Below are positions 47,341 through 58,182 of a DNA stretch of 64,000 nucleotides, piece after piece. The stretch is taken from assembly GCA_037127315.1 (NCBI GenBank), contig JBBBDQ010000442.1:2622001-2686000 (forward strand). The letters are read 5' to 3'. Source of the stretch: Ascarosepion bandense (Eukaryota; Mollusca; Cephalopoda; Sepiida; Sepiidae). The position numbers and the translations under genes were made by a program. A model generated the notes under the pieces. It made no database searches and was not told the origin of the DNA. It saw nothing but the letters and a program-made list of their open reading frames with translations. Position 1 is the stretch's first letter. Each line of letters opens with the position of its first letter.

Positions 47341-47850
47341 ACGAAGGACCAGTGCTTGTTGTAAGTATAGATTCACTGTTGAAACGACGGAGTAACAACT
47401 GTCGCGGTGCTCGTCTGTTGGGCTAAATTTCGTCTGATACAAAAATCTATTACAGCGGAGGTCAGAAATACGCTATTGAAATTTAGGAGATAAAGGTTGA
47501 CTGACTTTTTCTTGTGGAGTTGGGCAATCAGAAATAGTCTCTTTAATAGTCACATTTTTTTTCATATCACTATAAAACACTTCAGGTTATGAATATAAAA
47601 AAGATAACGATAAAAAAAAATGATAAAACTTAAAAATTGGGGAGGCCATTTCAAAAAATTAATTGCTAATTGAACCACCCTCCGGAAACCCATATATAAT
47701 TTATTAATTTGTATAGTTATTATATTTTATTGTTTTTATATCATTCTTTTTAATTTATTTATTCATTTGTCTGTTTATTTACTTACTCATTTATTTTTTA
47801 TCCACCCCCGTAAATAAAATGGACTGCTCCATTAGTACAGTATTTTGTAA
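47341..47850. other. Unannotated interval between tRNA-Val and satellite
   Basis: AT-rich with a TTTATT-rich stretch (47700-47800). Nothing recognised. Confidence 0.6.
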
Positions 47851-49328
47851 CGTAGGGGTGCGTGTTCCTTGAACGTCGAGAGTCACCAGTGTGGCGTAGG
47901 GGTGCGTGTTCTTTGTACGTTGGGAGTCACCAGTGTAGACGTAGGGGTGCGTGTTCCTTGAACGTCGAGAGCCACCAGTGTAGCTGTAGGGGTGCGTGTT
48001 CCTTGAACATCGGGAGTCACCAGTTTGGCGTAGGGGTGCGTGTTCTTTGTACGTTGGGAGTCACCAGTGTAGACGTAGGGGTGCGTGTTCCTTGAACGTC
48101 GAGAGCCACCAGTGTAGCTGTAGGGGTGCGTGTTCCTTGAACGTCGGGAGTCACCAGTGTGGTGTAGGGATGCGTGTTCTTTGTACGTTGGGAGTCACCA
48201 GTGTAGACGTAGGGGTGCGTGTTCCTTGAACGTCGAGAGCCACCAGTGTAGCTGTAGGGGTGCGTGTTCCTTGAACGTCGGGAGTCACCAGTGTGGTGTA
48301 GGGATGCGTGTTCTTTGTACGTTGGGAGTCACCAGTGTAGCTGTAGGGGTGCGTGTTCCTTGAACATCGGGAGTCACCAGTGTGGTGTAGGGGTGCGTGT
48401 TCTTTGTACGTTGGGAGTCACCAGTGTAGACGTAGGGGTGCGTGTTCCTTGAACACCGAGAGCCACCAGTGTAGCTGTAGGGGTGCGTGTTCCTTGAACG
48501 TCGGGAGTCACCAGTGTGGTGTAGGGGTGCGTGTTCTTTGTACGTTGGAAGTCACCAGTGTAGACGTAGGGGTGCGTGTTCCTTGAACGTCGAGAGCCAC
48601 CAGTGTAGCTGTAGGGGTGCGTGTTCCTTGAACATCGGGAGTCACCAGTGTGGCGTAGGGGTGCGTGTTCTTTGTACGTTGGGAGTCACCAGTGTAGACG
48701 TAGGGGTGCGTGTTCCTTGAACACCGAGAGCCACCAGTGTAGCTGTAGGGGTGCGTGTTCCTTGAACGTCGGGAGTCACCAGTGTGGTGTAGGGGTGCGT
48801 GTTCTTTGTACGTTGGAAGTCACCAGTGTAGACGTAGGGGTGCGTGTTCCTTGAACGTCGAGAGCCACCAGTGTAGCTGTAGGGGTGCGTGTTCCTTGAA
48901 CATCGGGAGTCACCAGTGTGGCGTAGGGGTGCGTGTTCTTTGTACGTTGGGAGTCACCAGTGTAGACGTAGGGGTGCGTGTTCCTTGAACGCCGAGAGCC
49001 ACCAGTGTAGCTGTAGGGGTGCGTGTTCCTTGAACGTCGGGAGTCACCAGTGTGGTGTAGGGGTGCGTGTTCTTTGTACGTTGGGAGTCACCAGTGTAGC
49101 TGTAGGGGTGCGTGTTCCTTGAACGTCGAGAGCCACCAGTGTAGCTGTAGGGGTGCGTGTTCCTTGAACGTCGAGAGCCACCAGTGTAGCTGTAGGGGTG
49201 CGTGTTCCTTGAACGTCGAGAGCCACCAGTGTAGCTGTAGGGGTGCGTGTTTCTTGAACGTCGAGAGTCACCAGTGTAGCTGTAGGGGTGCGTGTTCCTT
49301 GAACGTCGGGAGTCACCAGTGTGGCGTG
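47851..49328 (+). repeat. Satellite with 44/45-bp monomers and 134-bp higher-order unit
   Basis: Monomer type: GTAGGGGTGCGTGTTCCTTG..GTC(A/G)..AGTCACCAGTGT. Three variants (44, 45, 45 bp; distinguished by ttccttgaa/ttctttgta and gtggc, gtagac, gtagct endings) alternate as a 134-bp trimer repeated through most of the array, with one dimer slip at about 48264-48353. The last about 235 bases (49095-49328) are pure 45-bp monomers. Unit length 134 is not a multiple of three, so the chain of ORFs here is not a protein. Confidence 0.95.
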
Positions 49329-49985
49329 TGTGGAGCTGGTTAATGTTTCTTGGTTCGGTCTTGTGTCAGACATAACGGAACTCTCTTCAACTTACAAGTT
49401 TTATGCAGAGTTATATATTCATCAGAAGGTTCTTTATCATCAGAATGTTGGTTGTCAGTTGGAATGTTTGGGTTAGTGTAGAAGAGTGAAATAATATATA
49501 TTTTGAATGTTAAAATAGAAATGTATTAAAGGAGGAATAACACGAATTCGTAGAAATTAATGTTCACTGAGAAAGTCAAGTGTATCAAGAGTTTGTGCAA
49601 AATGTTCTAGTAGTAATTGTTGAAATATCATAAGGAAAAAGAGAAAGAGAAAGAGGACAATGTCTGAGTCGCTTGAAGTTGAAAGTTACATTTTAGTGTT
49701 GTCGTTCTCGCTGCTTCCATCTGACTGACTTGACTGACGTTGATGAAGTCCTTTTATTGTAATCTAGATATTTTCTCACTTACACGCGAAGTCCTTTTGG
49801 TCTTGCAAGTCTCTCCCATTCATCAAAAATCATTTTAGCACCTAGTTGAGAAATCTGGTTTCGACTTTTTCTTTAAGCAGATGGTCAATCCTTTTTCTAT
49901 TTGGGAAAAACCAGGAATTCACACTTCGTTGTGAATTTTTGTAAAAGTGAAGAAGAGAGTTGATTTAATTAAGTTCTTATCCGCA
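49329..49985 (+). repeat. Dispersed family X, copy adjoining the satellite
   Basis: 'gagctggttaatgtttcttg', 'ttcggtcttgtgtcagacat', 'acaagttttatgcagagtta', 'tcctttttctatttggg', ending 'ttcttatccgcaac'. No ORF. Family unclassified; possible terminal GTAGC/GCTAC inverted repeat. Confidence 0.7.
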
Positions 49986-50003
49986 ACAATTTAAATGTAT
50001 ACA

Positions 50004-50006
<3 letters not shown>

Positions 50007-50040
<34 letters not shown>
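50007..50040. repeat. (TA)n microsatellite
   Basis: TA run immediately before the perfect inverted repeat. Confidence 0.9.
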
Positions 50041-50042
<2 letters not shown>

Positions 50043-50152
50043 GTGAAAAAATCACAAGATCGCCAAGACCTACCGCGGTTTCGCACAACGGCTCGTCAGG
50101 GCCCTTGTGCGAAACCGCGGTAGGTCTTGGCGATCTTGTGATTTTTTCACGT
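50041..50152. repeat. Perfect 48-bp inverted repeat with 16-bp loop
   Basis: Arms 50041-50088 and 50105-50152 are exact reverse complements, loop CGGCTCGTCAGGGCCC. Zero divergence over 48 bp implies recent origin or gene conversion. Confidence 0.95.
50065..50106 (-). ncRNA. Hammerhead-ribozyme-like sequence within the inverted repeat
   Basis: On the minus strand: AAGGGCC (stem I), CUGACGA (50093-50099), GC..GC as a minimal stem II, GAAA (50079-50082), self-complementary CCGCGG (stem III), UA cleavage dinucleotide (50071-50072), then GGUCUU, which pairs with AAGGGCC. Short palindromic stem III and weak stem II are features of Penelope-type hammerheads, which tend to act as dimers. Confidence 0.5.
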
Positions 50153-50431
50153 GTGTTTTTGCTCTACGTTACTTCCTCTTTGTTAATTCGAATTGGTTAG
50201 TTTGTATCGAGCACTTTTCTTTCTTTGTGGTTGGTTCCGTTTGAGGGTTTTTTTTCTTTGCTGCGAGGTACTGTATGTATTGTCGGTACTCCGCGGTTTT
50301 CTTTTTTTTCCCCCTCTTGTCCAACGCTTTATAGCGACGGACGGTAACGGACTTAGATTCTGCCGGTTATTTGTGGTCCTCAAGGTTTGCTTTTGTAAAA
50401 TTTTAGGATCTAGATACGTACAGAGTCAGTT

Positions 50432-50489
<58 letters not shown>
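50153..50489. other. Unannotated interval
   Basis: T-rich; ends in ATT (50433-50455) and TA microsatellites. An ORF at 50193-50594 is mostly simple sequence. Confidence 0.5.
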
Positions 50490-50497
<8 letters not shown>

Positions 50498-50800
50498 GCA
50501 AGATGTTTGTGTGTGTGTCTGTTTATCTGCCTGTATGTCTGTATTTTTTCAGCCCTTTTATTTTAGTTTTTGCTTCGGGTTTGGCTCTAAGTAGGTATAA
50601 TTGTAGTTCTTAGTCTCAGCCATGATACCATTTATTCAGGGACTTATTTAGCCTTCAAAATTGAGTTTACGACGAAAAAATCTTATCTGATATCGATAGC
50701 AGGAAATCAAAATTTGACTTACATCCATTCATTTTTCTTTCAGTCTACGGTTTCGCTTTAACTGGAAACAACTATTGCTTTTTAGTTCTTTTAGTCTTTT
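50490..50800 (+). mobile_element. Helitron-type element, 3'-truncated, opposite orientation
   Basis: Reverse complement of the 'ggcaagatgt' to 'ttgctttttagt' part of the copies at 627 and 45490. The CTAG end and hairpin are missing. Confidence 0.65.
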
Positions 50801-51129
50801 TAAGTATAATATATATAATGCATAAGTGAAATATTCTTTGCGTGGTCGTCTGTAACGATTTTTTTCCACTGCCCCGTTAATAACGGCAAGCGCGTTCCGG
50901 AAATTTCATGGCCGATACAAGCTGCAAAAAGGAACGATCGTTTTGTTTACTTCATTACGAGAATGTACAAAGAGGAACGATTCATAAGTTTATCTTCATA
51001 CCCTGCCCGTTGGCACACGCTGCTGGTGACTCCAAGGGTGCCGGTCCTGCCATAGCCACCGAAACCGTGATATCACCCCTGGTTGGCGGCTGATGTAGAC
51101 AGGGTATCGCACGTGCTAATGTTGTGGAT
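50801..51129. other. Unannotated interval with a 61-codon ORF
   Basis: ORF 50908-51093 (MADTSCKKERSF...) is less AT-rich than its surroundings, but I recognise no domain or splice context. Confidence 0.4.
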
Positions 51130-51885
51130 AGAAAATTAAGAATTAAAATCAACCTTATTTTTCACTTTTTCAAAAATTCAAAATGACGTGTGAAATCCTG
51201 TTTTTTCCCAAATAGAAAAAGGATTGACCATATGTTTAAAAAACCGGATTTCGCAAGTAGGTGGTAAACTGATTTTCTGACCAATGGGAGCGACTTGCAA
51301 GACCAAAAGAGACTTAGCGATCTAGTGTGAAAAATCTAATTACAATAAAAGGACTTGATCAGAGTCAGTCAGTCAGATGGGAGCAGCGAGAAAAACGAAA
51401 CCTAAATGTAACTTCAAATTCAAATCGACCCGGAGATAAGGTCAGGTCGCACCTTGTTCTCTTTCTCTTTCCTTCTCATGTGCTGATTTCTTTTACTTCT
51501 TCTTCTCCATCCAAAGACATTCCTACTGAATACATACATACATACATACGTACGCATATACTGTTTCAACAATTACTACTACGAACATTTTCTACAAATC
51601 TTGATACCTTTAACTTTCTCAATGAACATTAATTTCCACGGATTCTTGTTATTCTTTCCTTTTAATAAATTGCCATTTTAAAATGCAAAATTTAAGATCT
51701 TATTATTCCATTCTTCTACATTAATTCATACATTCCAACCAGCTTCAACCTTCTGATGAAAATCTTCTGATAATAAGCTTCTGATGATAATTCTGTATAA
51801 AAAGGGTAAGCTGTTGGAAGTTCGGTTAAGAATGACACAAGGCCGAATAAATAAACATTAACCATCTCCCTACGGCTACACTAAC
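51130..51885 (-). repeat. Dispersed family X, minus-strand copy
   Basis: Reverse complement of the X landmarks: 'tcccaaatagaaaaaggatt', 'tgatgataattctgtataaa', 'gacacaaggccgaataaata', 'ctccctacggctac'. Confidence 0.7.
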
Positions 51886-51888
51886 ACA

Positions 51889-51890
51889 CG

Positions 51891-51975
<85 letters not shown>
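51889..51975. repeat. (CT)n followed by (TA)n microsatellite
   Basis: CT run to about 51942 then TA run to about 51976. Confidence 0.9.
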
Positions 51976-51976
<1 letters not shown>

Positions 51977-51981
<5 letters not shown>

Positions 51982-52133
51982 TATCGCTATACTCGTTTCG
52001 AAAAACCCTCCGAGTACAAACGCGGAAGGAAAAAATGGTAATAAAAAAAGAACGAGCTAAGCACTTGAACATCAGTCAAAGTACGTAGACCAAAGAAAAA
52101 AAAAAACAGAGACGAGTAACCTAAAACAAAAAG

Positions 52134-52181
<48 letters not shown>

Positions 52182-52884
52182 AGAAATTATAACATGAATA
52201 TGTTATTAATATCACCACAAATGTAGCTATTTTGTTTCGACACTTCTTGTGTCTTATCAAGTGATGAAGTATATTTCAAGTTGTAGGGTTTTAAAAGGTT
52301 AAAATCAAGCAAAACTCCTTTAATCAGGGAGGCATTGTTGTATATACAATGTGGACCAATCAGAATAAAGCAACTTCTAATTTGGATAATATGTGAGCAG
52401 ACTTAAAAATAATATTTTGGGGGCATTAGTATTAATATTTGATTAAATTGAGATCGGCATTATTAATTGACTATTAGATATACTTTATTATCATTGCAAA
52501 ATTTAAAAAAATTCTAAGCTTAACAAATTATTAGATTTAGAAAGTTATTCATATATTAAACGAGGAAGAGAAAGCACGCACACATAAATAAACCTACAAA
52601 CATTAACACATGGAAAAATAGACGAGTATATACACATATGTGTGTGTGTGTATATAAATATATTTACTGTATCGAGACAGCAGATAATTTTCTAAACATA
52701 TATCGTTAAATATAACAGACAATGAATGTCTATTATGTTTAATCGTGAGCTGTTCTAAACATCTTATTTTGGTTTTAATTTCAGGTGAAAATAAAGACAC
52801 AAATTGTCCAACATTTGGATATTTTTTTATTACGCTGGTTCTAAGCTTTCGGTTCACATGAACCATCTTTAGATTCATGACTGA
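51977..52884 (-). mobile_element. Penelope-type terminal relics
   Basis: Two degenerate hammerhead-like termini on the minus strand: 52231-52265 (TTGATAA, stem GACAC/GTGTC, GAAA) and 52835-52875 (CTAAAGA, stem GGTTCA/TGAACC, GAAA). No coding remnant between them. TA run at 52139-52179. Confidence 0.4.
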
Positions 52885-52945
52885 TAAGGCAGAAGATATT
52901 CCCACAGTAGGTTGTCGTTTCTTACTGTGGTGGACTGGTTGCCAA
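52885..52945 (-). mobile_element. SINE fragment
   Basis: 'gataaggcagaagatattcc' to 'gactggttgccaactgttg', a variant of the SINE tail shared with 53375-53455. Confidence 0.6.
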
Positions 52946-52964
52946 CTGTTGTGAAATAAATAAT

Positions 52965-53180
52965 CAGTTAGTCAGCTAAGCGCCATAGGTGATACACGCT
53001 TAGGCGAGACGTGACTGACCGGGCAGAAGATTTTCTCGGTGTCGGTTGGTAACCAAGGCTATAGAACCCAATCTGCCCTGCTATTTAACACATATCTGGA
53101 GGGAGGAGAAACCTTTCCCAGATGTATTTGCGCGCAAGTGAAGGCAACGAATTCAACTCGAATTCGTATTCGGCTCTCAG
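52965..53180 (-). mobile_element. tRNA-derived SINE
   Basis: 'agcgccataggtgatacacg', 'ccaaggctatagaaccca', 'gcaagtgaaggcaacgaatt' and a mutated B-box 'ttcaactcgaattcgtattc'. The outer head is missing. Confidence 0.7.
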
Positions 53181-53324
53181 ACTGAATAGTTTATTCAAAA
53201 CTGTCACCAATGACGCCACTGTCATCTATAACAACTTGGAAATGAGTCTAAACTTGGAAAATGAATATATCCTCTTGACTCACAATTAAAAAATCAATGG
53301 GAATACGATACCAATAATCCAATC

Positions 53325-53475
53325 AGTCAGTTAAATACCAAATGAAATACATGCTTGGGCAATCATGTCTCTTCATGACTGACAAGGCAGAAGATATTCC
53401 CGCAGTAGTTTGCTGTTTCTTACTGTGGTAGACTGGTTGCCAACTGTTGTGAAATCAGTCACTCAGGTAAGTGTC
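53325..53475 (-). mobile_element. SINE fragment
   Basis: 'caatcagtcagttaaatacc', 'gcttgggcaatcatgtctc', 'gactggttgccaactgttg'. Confidence 0.65.
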
Positions 53476-53945
53476 ATACTTTAACTCTTCCACCTCTCCA
53501 TAGGCCTGTTCTGGTCAACGTGCACCAGATCTAACTCTTCCACCCTGGCCTCTCAACTTCCGGCGTCTTCCCCTTCGGGTTGAGATGTCAATTCGGTCCT
53601 AACCGAACGTAAAAGAGTGGCCGTAGGTCCCCTGAGCATCCGAGATTATTCGATCGGTCCGCTAGTTTACTCCTGCTTCCTGCTCACGTTGTGATTATTT
53701 GATCAAGAAAGCAGAAGTGTTGTTTGTTCACGGTCGACTGAAGATGTAGACACGGCTGGGGAGCCTGTGTTAAACAATTTAGAATGCAGCAAAAAGAAAT
53801 AAAAAGAAAAAAAATAATATCCGCAGAAAGCCGGACAAACAATTGTTCAATGGTTGTACTATTAATGTCTTTTATATATAAAAAAAAGAATAGTAGAAAA
53901 AGAAAAGGGTTACAGAAAGTAAAAGACTTTAGCATAACAACTCAC
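53476..53945. other. Unannotated, relatively GC-rich interval
   Basis: Has two small inverted repeats (TTCGGT/ACCGAA near 53591 and TCTCAAC/GTTGAGA near 53551-53586) but no recognisable gene. Confidence 0.45.
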
Positions 53946-53955
53946 ACACTGGATT

Positions 53956-53956
<1 letters not shown>

Positions 53957-54007
<51 letters not shown>
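53957..54007. repeat. (GA)n microsatellite
   Basis: GA run followed by a TG run. Confidence 0.95.
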
Positions 54008-54012
<5 letters not shown>

Positions 54013-54029
54013 GTGTGTGTGTGTATGGT

Positions 54030-55094
54030 TAACTTGTTGTTAAATCGTCTCAGAAGATGTATAACTTTTTTCAAAAATGTTCTCCAAACCCTTTTGAGAG
54101 AAACAATTCTCAAATAAAACGCTAGGACGACGGTGCCTTTGAAAGATGTTAGTACAAACGACGGATGATGCAATTCCGATGTTGTCGGTCTAGTGACGAA
54201 CCTCAAGTTTCATATACTCAGCGGTTTTTCAATGCGACCACTACAACGACGATACTTCTCAAAGTCCTTGGGCGACTATTAAATTTAAAAACTCTGCAAC
54301 AAATTCGGGGTGACGATTAAACTTTTCAAATCACAAATCACTTTGTCGGGGACCACTCAATCCGACTTCTACACAAAATCAGTTTCACATAATCATTTCA
54401 TAATCTAGTTCTTCTTCCTTGTCCTTTCGTCGTCACCGTCAGCAACAAAAAATACAATCTGCAACAAAAGCCTCCGTCTGAAACAATAGGATTAAATGTA
54501 AATAAAATATAAAATATATTTTACTTTCCTTTTTCATACAAAGACAACTTCGGTTAGGAGGTTGTTTGGTCAGAGTCATCAGTAAGACCACTCCATCGGA
54601 GAGACCCGATCTTACTCAACCGTACGCTCACAGGTAATATTTGACCAGTACTTGGGCGTACGCGCTCAGGTTCCCCACGTTAAAAAAGACCTAGTGTCAC
54701 ATCTCTCTCAAGTGGGGGAGAAGGGTAAATATCTCACACGGTTGTGGTCTGACTCGTCAGCATGACTACGCGTTTATATAAGAAACAGCCCAAATCCTGT
54801 GAACTCTAAAGTACTTGCTTACTCAGCCCTATTTCAATTTTTACTTGCTAATTCGTTCATTTCTAGTGTCTTCTGATGAACCAGAGTCAATGGGCACAAC
54901 TTATGCCCCAGATAAGAATTCGTCACCGGTAAACAAAATGTGTTGGTTTAAATTCACTGTTCAATTTACTCCAATTTTAATAAAAAAACATAATATTGCC
55001 ACGTTTTTGAGGTTTTGGTCTCCTTCAGGTGCTAGAAATTTTGAACCTTTCAGACTCGCGCACGTGTTTGTTAGACTTCTCTTTCTGTCACAAT
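54030..55094. other. Unannotated interval
   Basis: No repeat family recognised. The 98-codon ORF at 54815-55111 runs into the SINE and has no domain. Confidence 0.5.
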
Positions 55095-55370
55095 ACGTGA
55101 TACACGCTTAGGCGAGACGTGACTGACCGGGCAGAAGAATTTCCCGCCATTAGGCTGCCAATACTTTCTGCAGTAGACTGGTTGCTAACCAAGGCTGTAG
55201 AAGCTAATCTGTCCTGTTATTTAACCCATAACTGAAGGAAAGAGACGGATTAATACTTTTTCCAAAGGTATTTATGCGTAAGTGAATGCAACGGATTCAA
55301 CTGGAATTCGAACTCTGAACCTCTCGCGCCGATATCCACTGCATCACAACGCACACCCTGACAGCTAATA
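55095..55370 (-). mobile_element. Near full-length tRNA-derived SINE
   Basis: Tail at left, and at right the reverse complement of A-box-like GTGATGCAGTGGATATC and B-box-like GAGTTCGAATTCC. Best-preserved Pol III head among the minus-strand copies. Confidence 0.85.
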
Positions 55371-55389
55371 AGGACAAACCAGAGCAGAC

Positions 55390-55640
55390 TGCACACTTTC
55401 CACAAGTGTTCGAAAGACTGACAGAATACGGACGGAGAATTAATCCAGAAAAATGCTCAACTGAAGTTTGACAAACATTTTAGGGCATACTCTCTCGCAG
55501 GAAGGAGTCACACAGGTACAAGAGAAAGTTAACGCCATTTTCGTTTGACCAACGCCGACATCAGTGCAACAGACCTGCTGTTTCGTCGGAGCTAATCAAT
55601 TTTTATCAAAGTCTTATTCCAGATTGTTCAGATATTTAAT
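55390..55640 (+). mobile_element. Degenerate Ty3/gypsy reverse-transcriptase fragment
   Basis: Frame 1 reads HFPQVFERLTEYGRRINPEK then C; a later frame reads LGHTLSQEGVTQVQEKVNAI, matching the RT region after the catalytic motif in Ty3/gypsy elements. A stop and a frameshift lie near 55466-55480 and another stop near 55547. Flanking pol, gag and LTRs are absent. Confidence 0.65.
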
Positions 55641-55737
55641 CACTACTCACCTACTAATTAAAAGGAAAGAATAAACATGTCAAATTAAATGAGGAACAAA
55701 CTCAAGAAGTGGAAAAAATGAAAAAGGTAGGCTAGAG

Positions 55738-55778
<41 letters not shown>

Positions 55779-55785
55779 ATCACAG

Positions 55786-55839
<54 letters not shown>

Positions 55840-55872
55840 ACAGTGTATTCACGATCTATCACAGTCTATTCA

Positions 55873-55910
<38 letters not shown>

Positions 55911-55946
55911 GTCTATCTATCTATCTATCACAATCTATACACGATA

Positions 55947-55998
<52 letters not shown>

Positions 55999-56052
55999 AC
56001 AGTGTATTCACGATCTATCACAGTGTATTCTATCTATCTATCTATCTATTCA

Positions 56053-56090
<38 letters not shown>

Positions 56091-56108
56091 GTCTATCTGT
56101 CTGTCTGT
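55738..56108. repeat. (TATC)n array with CACAG-containing interruptions
   Basis: Long TATC runs broken by 'cacagtgtattcacgatcta'-like inserts at 55781, 55840, 55929, 55997 and 56018. Later units drift to TGTC. Confidence 0.95.
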
Positions 56109-56290
56109 TCAATAAACTTTGGTTAAAATAAAAGCGGTGTCTTGTGAAAAACTGTTACTTTGACACTATTTTTTGTTGACATGAAAGTCTATGCCAATTG
56201 TTCTTTATTAAACAAAATGTATGGAATATTCTGAAATTCATTACTTTTTTCATTCATTAACTTTGCCGATATTTATTTTATAAAAAAAAA

Positions 56291-56749
56291 ATAGCAGTAT
56301 AGCCCGGTGTTCCTCGGATGTAATGAAAGCTTTAAAACTTAAAACTAATCCATGGTCCTGGAGCTCAAACTCTTTGGACGTTGGCACGAAAGACTAAAAA
56401 GCAATAGTTGTTTCCAGTTAAAGCGAAACCGTAGACTGAAAGAAAAATGAATGGATGTAAGTCAAATTTTGATTTCCTGCTATCGATATCAAATTTTCTG
56501 CACTATTGTAAGAACTGCAACCTTGAAACTTTTGAATATCGTTTCTTATGTCTTTGTCTATGAGTGTATCAAATTTGATTCAAATCGGATCACTCCTTCT
56601 ATAACCCTATTTTTTCGATTATCGATTTTCGATATTTATCGGGGGTACCTCGACACAAAACCTAGCTAAGAACACTCGCAGACGCTTATAGTACAATTGT
56701 GTAAATTTTCAAGAAAATCGGTTCAGCTGTTTCGGAGTCTATAGGTACC

Positions 56750-56808
<59 letters not shown>

Positions 56809-56860
56809 CACACACACACACACATGCACAGACAAAGTTCCATTTATAAATAAGTTTAGA
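56291..56860 (-). mobile_element. Non-autonomous Helitron-type element
   Basis: Minus strand starts TCTAAACTTATTTATAAATG after A (56860/56861); the 3' end is ATAG in place of CTAG, and the terminal hairpin is mutated (CCGAGGAACACCGGG). CA microsatellite at 56755-56822. Confidence 0.65.
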
Positions 56861-56880
56861 TATATACCGAAATTCGTCTA

Positions 56881-57205
56881 ATCTATACAGTGAATACTAT
56901 GTTCAAATGGCTTTTCAAAATACAACACTTTGAGCGGCCATTATTTTTGTAACAACCTAATATATACAGTGAATACTATGTTCAAATGGCTTTTCAAAAT
57001 ACAACACTTCGAGCGGCCTTTTTTTTTGTAACAACCTAATATATACAGTGAACACTATGTTAAAATGGCTTTTCAAAATACAACACTTCGAGCGGCCTTT
57101 TTTTTTTGTAACAACCTAATATATACAGTGAATACTATGTTAAAATGGCCTTTCAAAATACAACACTTCAAAGCGGTCATTATTTTCGTAACGACCAAAT
57201 AAATG
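56881..57205. repeat. 79-80-bp tandem repeat, four copies
   Basis: 'tacagtgaatactatgttca' recurs at 56886, 56965, 57044 and 57124; each unit ends 'gagcggcc' plus T-rich then 'gtaacaacctaa'. Units are about 95 percent alike by eye. Confidence 0.9.
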
Positions 57206-57714
57206 ACGCCGGTTCATTGGTAAAACATGTCAAAGATGAAGTTACCCTTTATAATAACTAGATAAAAATACAAATACAATATATTGTTTGTATTTCGGCA
57301 GCATTTTTTCATTAATGTATATTTCATTGATTAATTAATTAATAACAGAAGCCATTGGTTTATTCTAATGGCTTCCCATACTTAATATTTCTTGTTTTCA
57401 CTCTCGCTTTTGACAACATAAGCTGTGATGAGACATTCGCTTCCAGCGTCTTATATGCACGAGTTTGTTGTTACTCGGAAATCTTCCATGTAAACAAAAA
57501 CAATCTGTCATTATCCTTTGTCCGTGTTTATAATATATAATGTAATTTGACATCTTTGAAAATGGGTTATGTAAGCCGAAAGCTTAGATTGGATTATTAA
57601 AAAATTTTGTAATTTTCTTTCTTCATTTAATGATAGTGCTATTAAGCTTATTTGAAATTATGAAAAAAAAATACATAAAATAAATAAACAAAACTTGTCT
57701 ATATTATTTAATGA

Positions 57715-57770
<56 letters not shown>

Positions 57771-58182
57771 CTAATATCTTGCTCACATGTTCAGTTCATG
57801 ATATCCTCAGCATCATTTTGTAGAAGCACATTTCGGTTGCTTCAAGTTTCTTTTTCATTTGTCAGAAGATTATCTAGCCATAACTGTATTACCCATAAAA
57901 GTAAAGCCACTAAGACACAAATGGGGTTACAGGGAAGAATTAAGAAACAGAAACCTTGGCCGGAAGAGAAAAGTGTAATCAGGATGACAGTAGATAGCGA
58001 TTGACAATGTATTTAATTTTTTTGCAGATTAAAATTAGTTATAAAATATGGAACTGGAAGGGAGTTCCACGAGCGAGTTGTGCGAGAAGAAGAAACCGTT
58101 ACCATAAAACTTACCGTAACATCGAGTCAGTTCAACTGTAAATTTATGAAATCTCGAGGCCAGTCTAGTACTGCCCTTTGTA
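57206..58182. other. Interval with a Penelope-type terminal relic
   Basis: 'gggttatgtaagccgaaagc' followed by 'ttagattggattattaaaaa' (57562-57605) matches the 4235-4330 terminus in opposite orientation. A TA run lies at 57718-57767. Nothing else recognised. Confidence 0.45.

Noticed and set aside
47862..49343. Chain of 77-106-codon ORFs (MFLERRESPV..., GACSLNV repeats)
   Set aside because: They are readings of the 134-bp satellite. The unit is not a multiple of three, the frames overlap and restart each unit, and both strands are open where monomers are 45 bp.
50908..51093. 61-codon ORF beginning MADTSCKKERSF
   Set aside because: No domain, no splice or promoter context, and adjacent to repeat DNA; kept only as an interval note.
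55843..56115. 90-codon YLSI-repeat ORF
   Set aside because: Translation of the TATC microsatellite.
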